This document shows positions 1 through 12,211 of a stretch of DNA of 64,000 bases, piece by piece. Under the pieces are notes generated by a model. The model worked only from the letters and a program-made list of their open reading frames with translations, ran no database searches and was not told the DNA's origin. The stretch comes from Wurfbainia villosa (Eukaryota; Streptophyta; Magnoliopsida; Zingiberales; Zingiberaceae), in the NCBI GenBank assembly GCA_025175895.1, contig CM046005.1, positions 59,792,325 to 59,856,324 of the forward strand, read 5' to 3'. Made by a program: the position numbers and the translations under genes. Position 1 is the stretch's first letter; each line of letters starts with the position of its first letter.

Positions 1-2502
1 GTAGCCTTCGGAAATAACGGCAAGCTCAAAATCATCGGATCAGGTGATATTGAGCTCAATTCAAATTTTGTTATTCAAAATGTTTTATTAGTAGAAAATT
101 TTCAATATAATTTACTTAGTGTAAGCCAATTGTGTGATAACAACTATAAGGTCATATTTCTAGAAAATGAATGCGTAATTAATACAAACAAAACCTCTAA
201 AACAATTCTTAAAGGGACTAGAAATAACAACATTTACACTATCAACTTAACTAACTCCTCAACTAAGTGTCTTATGACATGGCAAGAGGAATCGTGGTTG
301 TGGCACCGACGACTCGGTCACTCACACCCAAGACTCATCCACAAGATGAGTCAAAGTGATTTAGTCAGAGGTTTGCCTAACCTCAACAACTTGGATAATA
401 AAATATGTAATGCTTGTCAACAAGGTAAACAATCTAGGACACAACATCAACTAACTAGTCAAGAATGAACCAAAAGTGTGCTTGAGCTTCTACACATGGA
501 TCTATTTGATTCACACGGAGCTAAGTCACTTAACGGAAGTAAATTCTGCTTAGTCATAATTGATGACTATTCTAGATTTACTTGGGTTAGGTTCATCAAA
601 CACAAAAATGATACCCTAGATCAATTAATCAATCTATTTAAGTTAATAGAAAATCAACAATGCATTAAAATCAAAAGACTTAGGACTGATCATGGTGGTG
701 AATTCGAAAACCATAGGTTTACAGAATTTTGTAACCTAAATGGATACCACCACGAGTTCTCTTGCCCTAGAACTCCACAACAAAATGGCCTAGTAGAACG
801 CAAAAATAGAACCCTACAAGAAGCCGCTAGGACAATGTTAAATGAGTATAACCTACCCGATAGGTTTTGGGCGGAAGCCGTGAGTACGACATGCAATGTC
901 CAAAATAGAATCCTTATGGTAAAGAGGCACCTTTAGACCTCATACGAGATTTATCACGATAAAATACCTAACATCAAGTACTTTAGGGTATTTGGATGTA
1001 AGGTACATATCCTAAACACTAAGGATTACCTATAGAAATTTACATCCAAAACCACGACCGGAATCTTTCTAGGATACTTGACTACAAGCAGAGCTTATAG
1101 AGTATATAACCACGACACCCTTAGAGTCGAGGAGACTATCAATGTAGTATTTGATGAAGGACACGAACCTACAAAACCCCCGGCAACCCCAATTAGCGAG
1201 CCGACTCATACTAGATCTAACTCTGATCCGGAGATCAGGTCTAGTGTTAATCCTAACCTAAGTCAACCAAGTCACTCTATCGACCAAGTGATAGATGACT
1301 CCAACCAAACTAGAATTCAAACAAGCCATCCTATGGATCAAGTTGTAGACTCAAACCCAAATCCAACTAGGACCCAAACGAATCATCCTATCGACCAAGT
1401 GATAGGTGATCCAAGTCTAGGAGTTCGAACTAGAGCCTCATACAGAAACTTTAGTCAAATATCTTTGATTTCTAAAATTGAACCCAAAACTATTGACCAA
1501 GCTCTTCTTGATTCCGATTGGATTATTGCAATGTAAGAAGAGTTGGCTCAATTCACTAGGAACGAAGTATGGGAATTAGTACCACCACGTAAAGATAAAA
1601 CAATCATTGGAACAAGGTGGGTGTTTAGAAATAAAATTGATGATAAAGGTGAAGTAGTTAGAAATAAAGCTAGACTAGTTGCTAAAGGGTTTAGTCAAGT
1701 CGAAGGTTTAGATTACGACGAAACCTATGCCCCAGTAGCTAGATTAGAGTCCATTCGAATGCTATTAGCATATGCAGCACATCGAGGATTTAAATTGTTT
1801 CAAATGGATGTGAAATCTTCATTATTAAATGGATACATTAAATAAGAAGTTTACGTTAGTCAACCCCCCGGTTTCGAAAGTTTAGACAAACCTGATCATG
1901 TCCTTAGGTTAAAGAAAGCTCTTTATGGACTTAAACAAGCTCCGCGAGCTTGGTACGAGACACTTTCGATTTATCTTAAGTCCAAAGGCTTTAACCAAGG
2001 TGTAGTTGACCCAACCCTTTTTGTAAAAACCTTAGGTAAAGACATATTCATAGCCCAAATCTACGTAGATGATATTATTTTCGGAACCACCAACTCAATC
2101 CTACTAAATGAGTTCATTTCACTTATGGAAAGTGAATTTGAAATGAATTTAGTAGGCGAGTTAAGTTTCTTCTTAGGTCTACAAATTAAACAAACTAAAG
2201 ATGGAATATACCTACATCAATGCAAATATACTAGGGAATTAATTAAATGCTTTGGAATGCAAGACGCTAAAATTATTAATACCCCAATGGCAACTAATGT
2301 GAATATAGAAGAAGATTTAATCGGAAACTCAATTGATTTAAAATACTATAGGAGCATAATAGGGAGTCTCCTTTACTTAACTGTAAGCCGACCTGATATC
2401 CTATTTGCAGTAATTATGTGCGCAAGGTTCCAAACCGGTGCCAAGGAGTCTCACCTAACTCTAGTCAAGCGTATCCTTAGATATCTAAAGGGTACACTTA
2501 AT
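1..2502 (+). pseudogene. pol: pol of element A, first part: pre-integrase, integrase, RT, start of RNase H (in-frame stops)
   Basis: This is the retroelement polyprotein for integration and reverse transcription. One frame (frame 1) is followable across the whole stretch and is broken only by stop codons at 466, 934, 1033, 1534 and 1843; I see no frameshift. In order there is the GAG-pre-integrase region (1 to about 290), the integrase zinc finger (HRRLGHSH near 304, then CNAC near 406), and the integrase core. The core shows IDDYSRFTW near 559, DHGGEF near 688 and NGLVERKNR near 784, so the D,D,E residues are present. RT runs from about 1500, with the YVDD catalytic box at 2062-2073. RNase H begins after about 2300 and is cut at 2502 by element B. 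The last stop-free stretch is 1846-2502. The pattern suggests decay by point mutation. Confidence 0.9.
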
Positions 2503-3222
2503 TGTTGGATCGAAGCGGATCGCTAGAGGGGGGGGGTGAATAGTGATAAAAACTTTTCTTTTAAAACGTTCGATAGACAATTGAACGTAATAGAAATGTA
2601 AATAAAACCTAAATGAGACAAATAGTTTTTTTACTTGGTTCGTAGCCTTCGGCTATTACTCCAAGGCCCTAACGGTCCTAGACCGTGTACGGAGGGCAAT
2701 TCACTAAAACACTCCTCCTCGTTGGAGGTAGGAGTTTTACGATTACAAAAGCCTTCGAAGCAAAAAGATAGAGAGACAAACCCTCTCTTCTATTAAAGTA
2801 AAATGCAACGAAAAACCTTGATTGAAAATAATTGCAATATTGAAAGCAATAACAAATTAAGATTATACCAACAACTAAACAAAAGAAACTTTAAGCTAGG
2901 GTTGTTGGCAGCACTTCATTGTTGTAGAGTCGTCGGAGAGTTGCAGCATAATGGAGGTTTTTGAGCACTTAGAATTCTTATAAAAACCCTAGGTTAGGAC
3001 CTCCTTTTATAGCCTTTGATCCCCTTTTCGAGAGGAACCCTAGCCAATCATATTTGAGCACCACTCCCCTTGACTTCCTCCGGGTGTCGCTAGCCTTCAG
3101 CTCCAGCTATCGCAATTTTCTGCACACTCGATTCAGCTCGTGAGATAACAACATGAGCTTAACTTTGTATCATTTGCTATAATCAAAACTCAGGTTCGAC
3201 TTAGGTTCCTACTGCACCAACA
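2503..3222 (-). repeat. Element B 3' LTR (internally deleted)
   Basis: This 720-bp LTR is bounded by TGTTGG and CCAACA on the plus strand. It matches the 1136-bp right LTR except for one clean deletion: bases equivalent to 10235-10648 (414 bp) are missing at the junction 3073/3074. A good TATA box (TATAAAAG on the minus strand) is at 3004-3011. A long G run near 2527 marks the LTR end conserved in A, B and D. Confidence 0.92.
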
Positions 3223-4157
3223 ATCTCCCCCTTTTTGATTTATGGCAAACCCACAAACAAAGTTAAGAAATAAAAACAAATTAAGTGCATTAAGTAAAAT
3301 GAGCAAGAGATATGCATGAATGTGTAGGAGTATAAAAACTCTTTTTCAAGTGCTCCCCCTTGAGGGTGAGTACCTGAGAAAGAGTTTTAACTTTCCCCCT
3401 TGATATTTGCTACTAAAAAAAAAATTAAGTAACCGAAATTACTTAATATCGGGCATAGTATTTAAAATAAGTTTTAAGTTAAGAAAATGATTTCTTAACC
3501 TTGGCCTTTACTTTCGTTTTGTTAACAAGTTAACTTAAAGTTAAGTAAATTATTTGTTAACAAAAACAAGTTAACTAAATATGTTTAAGTTAATAATTCC
3601 CTTAACTTGTAAGTTAAGAATTCCCTTAACTTGTTTTGGTAACTTAAAGTTAAGTAAGCCTTGGCCAAAAAAAAGCGATCCCTTAACTTTGGCCTTTTTC
3701 TCCCCCTTTTGCCATATATCGAAAAAAGTGAGGGTGTATGTGGAATAAGTAGTAATTTTAAAGTCCAAGCATGTTCCACATTATTTCGAAAATAATATAC
3801 GGAAAATAGTTTCATCTATAAAATGTTCGACTCATATTTGGCTTGATTGATATGAAAGTTCAACCAGTCCTGGTCAGAGTCGGTTAGTATGTATGATTAT
3901 ACTCCGTGGTTCATGGCGATGCACTAGCTCTACATCTGGAACCAGGAGTAGGGTACTAACATCTCACGCCCATCTACATGGCTAAGTACACAAACATATT
4001 AGTCCTATGTGTTGTGAGATGTACTGGCTCCTTAAATCTATAGGTGCATGATATCTAAGGTATGTCCTATGCTAGTTCCATCAAAATGAAAATTAAGAAA
4101 TAGTAGTAAGAAAATATAGTTTGCAAGTTCCTATTCTATTACGCACATGCTCAATTT
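3223..4157 (-). other. Element B 3' non-coding region with several polypurine tracts
   Basis: This stretch lies between the end of pol and the 3' LTR. It holds repeated pyrimidine-rich blocks, which are polypurine tracts of the form AAAAGGGGGAGA on the element strand. They occur next to the LTR (3223-3236), near 3353, near 3393 and near 3700. AT-rich runs built on TTAACTT fill the rest. The segment near 3840-4120 resembles 11340-11600 of element A in reverse orientation, as expected for the same family. No gene is supported here. Confidence 0.75.
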
Positions 4158-7100
4158 TCATCTTAATAGACTAAATTCGGCTTCGGGTAGGGGTTTAGTA
4201 AATAGGTTTGCTAGGTTAGACTTCGATTCGACGTACTCGAGTTGTATGGCTCCGTTGGCCACATGTTCTCGAATGAAATGGTGTTTGACTTCAATATGTT
4301 TGGTCCTAGAGTGACATATTGGATTCTTTGTAAGATTAATTGAACTAATGTTATCTACATGAAGTTTAGTATTCGTAAAGTCTAACTTAAAGTCGCGGAG
4401 GGTGTGCTTCATCGAAAAAGGTGAGGTGACACACTCACCCATCGCGATGTATTAAACCCGGTGGTAGATAAGGCAACACAATGTTGCTTCCTCGCACCAA
4501 CTCACTAGACTCGGTAGAGTAGTTGACAACAACCACTCGTGCTTTTTCTGTCGAGTTTACTACCGGCATAATCCGAATCGGAGTAGCCGATTAGTTCGAA
4601 CTCGGTAGATCTAGGATAGCAAATACCGACATTAAGTGTACCCTTTAGATATCTAAGGATACACTTAACTAGGGTTAGGTGAGACTCCTTGCGCGAGTTT
4701 GAAACTTGGCGCACATACTACTGCGCAAATAAGATGTCAATTCGGCTATGATTAAGTAAAGGAGACTCCTATTACGCTCTATAGTACTTTAAGTCAATGG
4801 ACTTACTTTCTAGGTCTTCTCCTATGTTAACATTAATCGCCATTGGGGTGTTTATTATCTTAGCGTCTTGCATTCCAAATCTTTTAATTAACTCCTTAGT
4901 GTATTTTTGTTGATATAGGTATATACCATCCTTAGTTTGTTTAATTTGTAGACCTAAAAAGAAACTTAACTCACCTACCAAGTTCATTTCGAACTCACTT
5001 TCCATGAGTGAAACGAACTCGTTTAGTAAGGCTGAGTTAGAGGTTCCAAAAATTATATCGTCTACGTAAATTTGAGCTATGAATATTTCTTTACCTAAGG
5101 TTTTTACGAAGAGAGTTGGGTCAACTAAGCCTTGGTTAAACCCTTTGACTTAAGATGGATTGAAAGTCTCTCGTACCAAGCTCGAGGAGCTTGTTTAAGT
5201 CCATAGAGAGCTTTCTTAAGTTTTAGAACATGGTCGGGTTTATCTAGATTTTCGAATCCGGGGGGTTGGCTAACATAAACTTCTTCTTTAATGTATCCAT
5301 TTAGGAATGCCGACTTAACATCCATTTGAAACAACTTAAATCCTCGATGTGCGGCATAAGCTAGCAACATTCGAATGGATTCGAGTCTAGCTACTGGGGC
5401 ATAGGTTTCATCGTAATCTAAGCCTTCGACTTGACTAAACCCTTTGGCGACTAACCTAGCCTTGTTTCTAACTACTTCACCTTTATCATCAAGCTTATTT
5501 CGAAACACCCACCTTGTTCCAATTATCGTTTTGTCTTTAGGTGTTGGTACTAATTCCCACACTTCATTCCTAGTAAATTGAGCTAGCTCTTCTTGCATTG
5601 CAATAATCCAATCGGGATCAAGAAGAGCTTGTTCAATTGATTTGGGTTCTATCTTTGAAATTAAGGAAATTTGACTAAGGTTCCTATAGGATGCTCTAGT
5701 TCGAACTCCTAGATTAGGATCTCCTATCACTTGATCGATAGGGTGGTTAGTATGAATCCTGGATTGGGTTGGGTTTGTGTCACCTAATGCTTGATCAATT
5801 GAGTGACTTGGTTGAACACTAGTTTGACTCGGATCACTTGTCATTTGGTCGACAAGAGAGGTTGGTTGATGTGGATTAGACTCGATCTCAGGGTCGGAGA
5901 CGAGTTTGGTATCAGTGGGCTCAACACTTGGGGTCATTAAGGGTTTTGTAGGTTTGGGTACTTCATCGAACACTACATTAATAGTCTCTTTGACTTTAAG
6001 GGTATCGTGGTTATATACCCTATAGGCCCTACTCGTGGTTGAGTATCCTAAGAAGATTCCGGTGGAGGTTTTGGATTCGAATTTCCCTAGGTGGTTCTTA
6101 GTGTTTAAGATATGTACTTTACATCCAAATACCCTAAAGTACTTGATGTTGGGTACTTTATTGTGATAAATCTCGTACGAGGTCTTAAGGTGCCTCTTTA
6201 CCATAAGGATCCTATTCTGGACATAGCAAGCCGTGCTAACGGCTTCTGCCCAAAACCTATCAGGTAGGTCGTATTCGTTCAACATGGTCCTAGCGGCTTC
6301 TTGTAGAGTTCGATTTTTCCGCTCCACTAGGCCATTTTGTTGAGGGGTCCTAGGGCAAGAGAATTCATGGTGGTATCCGTTTAGGTTCTGAGTCTGTGAA
6401 CCTTTGATTTTCGAATTCACCACCATGATCGCTTCTAAGTCTTTTAACCTTAAGGTCTTTTTGATTCTCGATTAATTTGAATAGATTGATTAATTGATCT
6501 AGGGTATCATTTTTATGTTTGATGAACCTAACCCAAGTAAACCTGGAGTAGTCGTCAATTATGACTAAGCAATACTGACTTTTATTGAGTGACTTGGCTC
6601 CATGTGAATCGAATAGATCCATATCACGAGAGCTCAAGTACACTTGAGGTTCGTTCTTGGTTAGTTAACTTGTGTTGTGTCCTAGGTTGTTTTCCTTGTT
6701 GACAAGCATTACAGATTTTATTAACCAAATTGTTGAGGTTGGGTAAGCCTCTGACTAAGCCACTCTGACTCATCTTGTGGATGAGTCTTGGGTGCGAGTG
6801 ACCGAGTCGTCGGTGCCACAACCATGATTCCTCTTCCTGTGTCATAAGACATTTGGCTGAGGATTTGATTAAGTTAATTGTATAAATGTTATTTGTCCTA
6901 GTTCCTTTGAGTATTGTTTTAGCTGTTTTATTTGTTTTAATTACACATTCATTTTCGAAAAATATGACCTTATATTTATTGTCACATAATTGGCTTACGC
7001 TAAGCAGGTTATATTCAAAATTCTCTACAAGTAATACATTTTTAATAACAAAATTCGAGTTAAGCTCGATATCACCTGATCCGATGATTTTGAGCTTGCC

Positions 7101-7199
7101 GTTATTCCCAAAGGCTACCGATCCTTGTCGTTTGAATCGAAGCTTTGTGAATTTGAGTTGATCCCCGGTCATGTGTCGGGAGCAACCGCTGTCCAACAT
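4158..7199 (-). pseudogene. pol: pol of element B: protease-like, integrase, RT, RNase H (frameshifts and stops)
   Basis: Read from 7199 downwards. The first piece (7199-6624) opens with LDSGCSRHMTGD, the aspartic protease-like motif typical of SIRE-type copia pol, then the GAG-pre-integrase region and the integrase zinc finger (WHRRLGHSH, CNAC). The integrase core follows on 6643-6365 and 6426-5125, with IDDYSRFTW, DHGGEF and NGLVERKNR. The long 6426-5125 piece continues through the acidic/serine-rich linker into RT (NKARLVAKGF, FQMDVKSAFLNGY, YGLKQAPRAWYE). A frameshift near 5130 moves the rest of RT to another frame (MESEFEMNL at 5005). RNase H is split into 4714-4505 and 4442-4158. I count at least four reading-frame breaks, so no functional polyprotein is possible from this copy. 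Confidence 0.9.
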
Positions 7200-7924
7200 C
7201 CATTGATCCTACACACAAGGTGGTTGGATTGGATGTTAGATTTTTTATAATTTTTTTTAAAAAAAAAAGGTTGTAAGTTTTTAAACCTAGGTCATCACAC
7301 CTGTGTCTATATGATCAAGCATGTTATACTTATGTGGTTTTTGTGAGATGACTTCCAATTAAGTTGATTAAGTGGATTTAGGTTCAAGTAATTTTATGTT
7401 AGATTTGGATTTGACCCTAGGCTTGTCAAGTTTACCTTTTCAAGATCATGGCTTCCAGGTCGTGGCGAGGCGCAGAGGCCTTCTTTTATCGGATCATCGA
7501 CCACTTCCTTAGACAAAGCCATTTTCAAGAAAATGATGACTTGACTCACCTAAGACTATTTCCTAGTCTAACTGGTTATTTTTGAAAAGAGGCTCCCCGA
7601 GGCTCAATCTTTTCGAAGAATTTTAGTTGGTTATGTTTTTGAAAAGAGGCTCCCCGAGGCTCAATCTTTTCGAAGAATTTTAGTTGGTTATGTTTTTGTG
7701 TTCTAAGTGAGTTCACAAGCACAAACTTTCTAAGTTAAAGCATGCAATTTCTAAGTTAAAGCACAAACTTTCTGAGTAAAAAATGCAATTTCTAAGTTAA
7801 AGCACAAACATGTTTTGTACTGGCTCCCCCTAGACCGTTGAATCGGTTCGGTCTATCCACATAGTGGATTTGGTCCTTGGGAATCCAGTACGGGTTGGAT
7901 CCTAGAGTTGAAATCAAAAGGTTC
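7200..7924 (-). other. Element B spacer between gag and protease motif, with 57-bp duplication
   Basis: No open frame of note. Two adjacent copies of a 57-bp unit (7584-7640 and 7641-7697) contain GAGGCTCCCCGAGGCTCAAT. Element D carries one copy of this unit near 52480. Shorter repeats of TCTAAGTTAAAGCA follow at about 7725-7810. In this family gag and pol are probably one frame, so this is a decayed part of the polyprotein. Confidence 0.6.
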
Positions 7925-9433
7925 TTAGGGACCCATGCTTGGACATGTTTCCATATGTCGACTTACAATCGACATATACGACCTATTAGTCGTGTTTGAG
8001 TTAAACCCTAGTCCAGCCTTGTTGTACACGGCCCTTTGAGATCCAAGTAGGAGGTCAAGTCCTTTGGATTCCGAAGTGAACCTTTCCAACGTGTTCCTAA
8101 TATCTTCGACTTTACTTTTCAAGAGTGAGTTCTCAACTTCGAGTTTTTCAACCCGAGTTGAGTCATTCTCTTGAACTCGACTAGTCAAAGAGGTTAGGGA
8201 GACCTTGTGTTTGAGGTGTTTGACCTCCTCAACTAGGGTCTCGACCTTGGACTCGGATTTAACTAATTTCCTAGACAAAAACCTAACCGTATTTTGTAAA
8301 GTATTAAATAAAGTTCGACTTACTTTAAGGGTATCTTTTGAACCGGATGCGTATCCGTGGCTTGACTTGAAGGTAGCTTCATAGTCCGAGTCATCCTCAG
8401 GTTCTGACTCAAGTTAAGGTTCAGTCTCCGTGTCTGACTCAATTGATTTCGCCATGAAGACGTGGTCTTCGTCTTCTTTGGATGACGCCTCTTCCCATGT
8501 CGCGTTGAGGGCCTTCTTGTGCTTAGGTGCTCGGTGGTTGAGCTTGGGGCACTCGGACTTGATATGTCCAAACCTGTTACACTCATAACACCTAATATTA
8601 GAACTTTTAGGCTTACCTTGGTTGGGTCGAGTCGTGGTTCGCTTTCGTCCCTTAGCTATCCTTCGAGCTAGGTTCATTAGTTCGGCAGTCAATTCAGGGT
8701 CAACTTCTTCTTCGGACTCATCTTCCTCCTCGGTTGGTGGTGGCTTGCTTGCGATTTTCTTCTTTTTTGAACCTGCAAACAAGGCTATACCCCTCTCGGG
8801 TTCCGAGTTGGACTGCTCATGTAATTCGAAATCCGAAAAGAGTTCATCTAACCTAATTTTAGAAAGATCCTTGGAGACCTTGTAGGCATCGACCATGGAT
8901 GCCCACAAGGTAGTCCTTGGAAACGAGTTTAGAACATACCTTATAAGGTTGCGGTTTTCGACCTTTTGCCCGATTGCGTGTAGGTTGTTGACTATGTCTT
9001 GTACACGGGCGTGGAGTTGCGTCGCGGACTCGTGTTCCTGCATTTTTAGTGTGTACAATTTATTGAACAACAAATCGCGTTTGCAAACCTTAGCTTGATC
9101 CGATCCTTCGTGTAGCTCGATTAGTTTTGTCCAAAGATCCTTTGCGCTTATGAAGGGGCCGACGCGATTTAGCTCCTCCTTGGATAGGCCGCATTGGAGG
9201 ATTTGTGTTGCCTTGGCGTCAGCTTCGACTTGTCGTTTTGTCGCAATGGTTCATTGATCATAATCCAAGCAGTCACCCACTTCATTAGTCGGAAGTGTGA
9301 AACCCGTTTGGATTATGATCCACATCTCGATTTGGGTTTTGAGAAAGCATTCCATCCGACCCTTCCAATAACGGAAGTCATCTCCGTTGTAAAACGGAGG
9401 TCGGACGGTGCTAAAACCCTCGAGATGGGCCAT
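7925..9433 (-). pseudogene. gag: gag of element B (nucleocapsid with zinc knuckle, then coiled coil)
   Basis: Gag forms the virus-like particle and binds the element RNA. The start chosen is the ATG at 9433 (MAHLEGFSTVRPPFYNGDD), because the same start is seen in element D at 54184. The N-terminal piece ends near 9251. After a break, a 219-residue piece (9073-8414) holds a UBN2-type capsid region, then an acidic EEE/DES stretch, and then a CCHC zinc knuckle (CYECNRFGHIKSEC) near 8590-8546. A further piece (8278-7925) is rich in E, K and L with heptad-like spacing (KSESKVETLVEEV) and looks like a coiled coil, as is known for Sirevirus Gag. At least two frame breaks separate the pieces. Confidence 0.85.
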
Positions 9434-9646
9434 TAGAACAAAAGACACAAGGAGACGAAGACGAAGAAACTAGCAATGACAAAAACACGAAAATAAGTAC
9501 CAAGACTCGCGTCTTGGATTAGTAGTGCGGGAGAAAAACTTAACAAAGCGAAATAAAATAAAAAATAAAAATAAACAGAATTAAAAGAAAAATAAATCTG
9601 TAAAAAAAGGCTAGATTGGTGGTTTCACCAAATCTTAGCAACCCCC
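9434..9646 (-). other. Element B untranslated leader
   Basis: This stretch of about 210 bp lies between the primer binding site and the gag start codon on the minus strand. It is A/T-rich on the plus strand (AAATAAAAATAAA near 9560) with no coding signal. The matching leader of D (54185-54536) is longer. Confidence 0.6.
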
Positions 9647-9659
9647 GGCTCTGATACCA
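9647..9659 (-). promoter_or_regulatory. Primer binding site of element B
   Basis: On the minus strand this reads TGGTATCAGAGCC, complementary to the 3' end of plant initiator tRNA-Met, the usual copia primer. It sits two bases from the LTR edge at 9662. Confidence 0.93.
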
Positions 9660-9661
9660 AT

Positions 9662-10797
9662 TGTTGGATCGAAGCGGATCGCTAGAGGGTGGGAGGGTGA
9701 ATAGCGATAAAAACTTTTCTTTTAAAACGTTCGATAGACAATTGAACGCAGCGGAAATGTAAATAAAACCTAAATGAGACAAATAGTTTTTTTACTTGGT
9801 TCGTAGCCTTCGGCTACTACTCCAAGGCCCTAACGGTCCTAGACCGTGTACGGAGGGCAATTCACTAAAACACTCCTCCTCGTTGGAGGTAGGAGTTTTA
9901 CGATTACAAAAGCCTTCGAAGCAAAAAGATAGAGAGACAAACCCTCTCTTCTATTAAAGTAAAATGCAACGAAAAACCTCGATTGAAAATAATTGCAATA
10001 TTGAAAGCAATAACAAATTAAGATTATACCAACAACTAAACAAAAGAAACTTTAAGCTAGGGTTGTTGGCAGCACTTCGTTGTGGTAGAGTCGTCAGAGA
10101 GTTGCAGCATAACGGAGGCTTTTGAGCACTTAGAATTCTTATAAAAACCCTAGGTTAGGACCTCCTTTTACAGCATTTGAGCCCCTTTTCGAGAGGAACC
10201 CTAGCCAATCATATTTGAGCACCACTCCCCTTGAAATTTGGTGATAAACCTTGACTCCTCGAGGCTGATCCTTTGACCAGCAGGCGACTGATGGCCATCA
10301 CCCGATCGGCTGCTGGCGGCATCGATCGAGTGCTTGTCGTAATCACACGGTGATGGATGGCGGTCGAGTCCTTGAGTTAGCGATCGTGATGCTGGCTGCA
10401 AGGCAATGTTAGCTTAAAGAAAACATTATTTGGACGGTCGTCGACCATCCGATCTCGACCTAGACCACCTATGAGATGTCTTGGGTCGGATCTACGCTTA
10501 AGTCTTTCCCCGTAACGAGGATACGACCTTAATTACACTCGCACACACGAGCTTACCTCGATACTTACGTGTTGCTTTTGCTTTCGGCCTTCCACTCAAT
10601 TCCTTCGGCTCCCTCCGAAGTCACTTGAGTGTCGTCCGACCACCGTGGCTTCCTCCGGGTGTCGCTAGCCTTCAGCTCCAGCTATAGCAATTTTCTGCAC
10701 ACTCGATTCAGCTCGTGAGATAACAACATAAGCTTAACTTTGTATCGTTTGCTATAATCAAAACTCAGGTTCGACTTAGGTGCCTACTGCACCAACA
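9662..10797 (-). repeat. Element B 5' LTR
   Basis: This 1136-bp LTR is bounded by TGTTGG and CCAACA. It contains the 414 bp that the left LTR has lost (10235-10648). That stretch is rich in CpG and in short GATCGATCG-like and CGATCG words. The TATA position is CTTTTACA (10165-10172, plus strand), a one-base loss of the TATAAAAG kept in the other LTR, so the promoter of this element may be weakened. Confidence 0.92.
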
Positions 10798-11305
10798 ATA
10801 TTGTCGGTATTTGGTACCCTAGATCTACCGAGTTCGAACTAACCGGCTACTCCGATTCGGACTATGCCGGTAGTAAGCTCGATAGAAAGAGCACGAGTGG
10901 TTGTTGTCAACTTCTCGGCTCGAGTCTAGTGAGTTGGTGCAGTAGGAAGCAACACTGTGTTGCCTTATCTACCATCGAAGCCGAATACATCGCGATGGGT
11001 GAGTGTGTCACTCAGCTTCTTTGGATGAAGCACACTCTCCGTGATTTCAAGTTAGACTTTATGAACACAAAACTTCACGTAGATAACATTAGTTCAATTA
11101 ATCTTACTAAGAATCCAATATGTCACTCTAGGACCAAACATATAGAGGTCAAACACCATTTCATTCGAGAACATGTGGCCAACAGAGCCATACAACTCCA
11201 ATACGTCGAATCAAAGTATAACTTAGCAGACCTATTTACTAAACCCCTACCCGAAGCCGAATTTAATCTATTAGGACGAAAATTGGGCATGTGCGTAGTA
11301 GAATA
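10798..11305 (+). pseudogene. pol: pol of element A, last part: RNase H end
   Basis: This continues the element A polyprotein after the element B insertion. Coding resumes at VGIW after 10803 and covers SDYAGSKLDRKSTSG (RNase H), the QHCVALSTIEAEYIAMGE segment with the catalytic acidic residue, then LHVDNISSINL and IEVKHHFIREHV near the C terminus. The frame ends with a stop at 11304-11306. The stretch 10929-11306 is open throughout and in better state than the first part. It serves as the reference against which the altered RNase H sites of B and D can be seen. Confidence 0.88.
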
Positions 11306-12211
11306 GGAACTTGCAAATTATATTTTCTTACTACTATTTCTTAAATTTTCATTTTTATGGAACTAGCATAGGACATACCTTAGATATCATGCACCTATAG
11401 ATTTAAGGAGCCAATACATCTCACAACACATAGGACTAATGTGTTTGTGTACTTAGCCACGTAGATGGGCGTGAGATGTTAGGACCTTACTCCTGGTTCC
11501 AGATGTAGAGCTAGTGCATCGCTATGAACCACGGAGTATAATCATACATACTAACCGACTCTAACCAGGACTGGTTGATCTTTCATATCAATCAAGCCAA
11601 ATATGAGTCGAACATTTTATAGATGAACTTATTTTCAGTATATTATTTTTAAAATAATGTGGAACATGCTTGGACTTTATATTTAACACTTATTTTTGTT
11701 TTCCACACACACCCTCACTCTTTTCGATATATGGCAAAAGGGGGAGAAAAAGGCCAAAGTTAAATGGTCAAATTTTTTTTTATAACTTAACTCTTACTTT
11801 ATATTTAAACCAAAAGTTAACATTAAGTTTTGAAAACTTATTAAGACCAAGTTAAGATAATTCTTAACTTAAACTTATTTGTGCCATCAACGTTTTACTC
11901 ATTTTTAATGTTTTACTTAAGGGGGAGAAAGGGCCAAGTTAAGAAGAACTCTTAACTTAAACGTTTTACTAAGGCCAACTTTAAGTAATGTTAAGAAACC
12001 CTCAAAGGGGGAGGATTAAGGTCTTTCCTCAAGACTCTCCCTCAGTCAAGGGGGAGGTTTCCTCAAGGGGGAATGCTTGAAGAAAATCCTTACTACTCCA
12101 ACTTAATCTTCTTTATTTTTTTGTTGTTTGTTTCTAATACACAATATTCTTCATACTTGCTATTTACTTAACTTTGTATGTGGGTTTGCCATAAATCAAA
12201 AAGGGGGAGAT
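11306..12211 (+). other. Element A 3' non-coding region with six polypurine tracts
   Basis: Six GGGGGAG-type tracts lie between the pol stop and the 3' LTR: about 11735-11747, 11919-11930, 12004-12015, 12048-12057, 12065-12073, and the LTR-proximal one at 12198-12211. Multiple polypurine tracts in this position are a published hallmark of Sireviruses. The rest is AT-rich with TTAACTT words. No gene is supported. Confidence 0.8.

Larger units (their letters stand above)
2503..10797 (-). mobile_element. Element B: Sirevirus-like Ty1/copia, full length, nested in A
   Basis: This minus-strand element has both LTRs. The 3' LTR is at 2503-3222 and the 5' LTR at 9662-10797. Both have the same ends as A (TGTTGGTGCAGTAGG at the element start, CGATCCAACA at its end, reading the minus strand). 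The primer binding site is next to the right LTR, and polypurine tracts are next to the left one. Gag lies at 7925-9433 and pol at 4158-7199, both broken. The two LTRs differ in length by 416 bp because the left one carries an internal deletion. The element interrupts the RNase H of A, so it is younger than A. Total length is 8295 bp. Confidence 0.92.
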
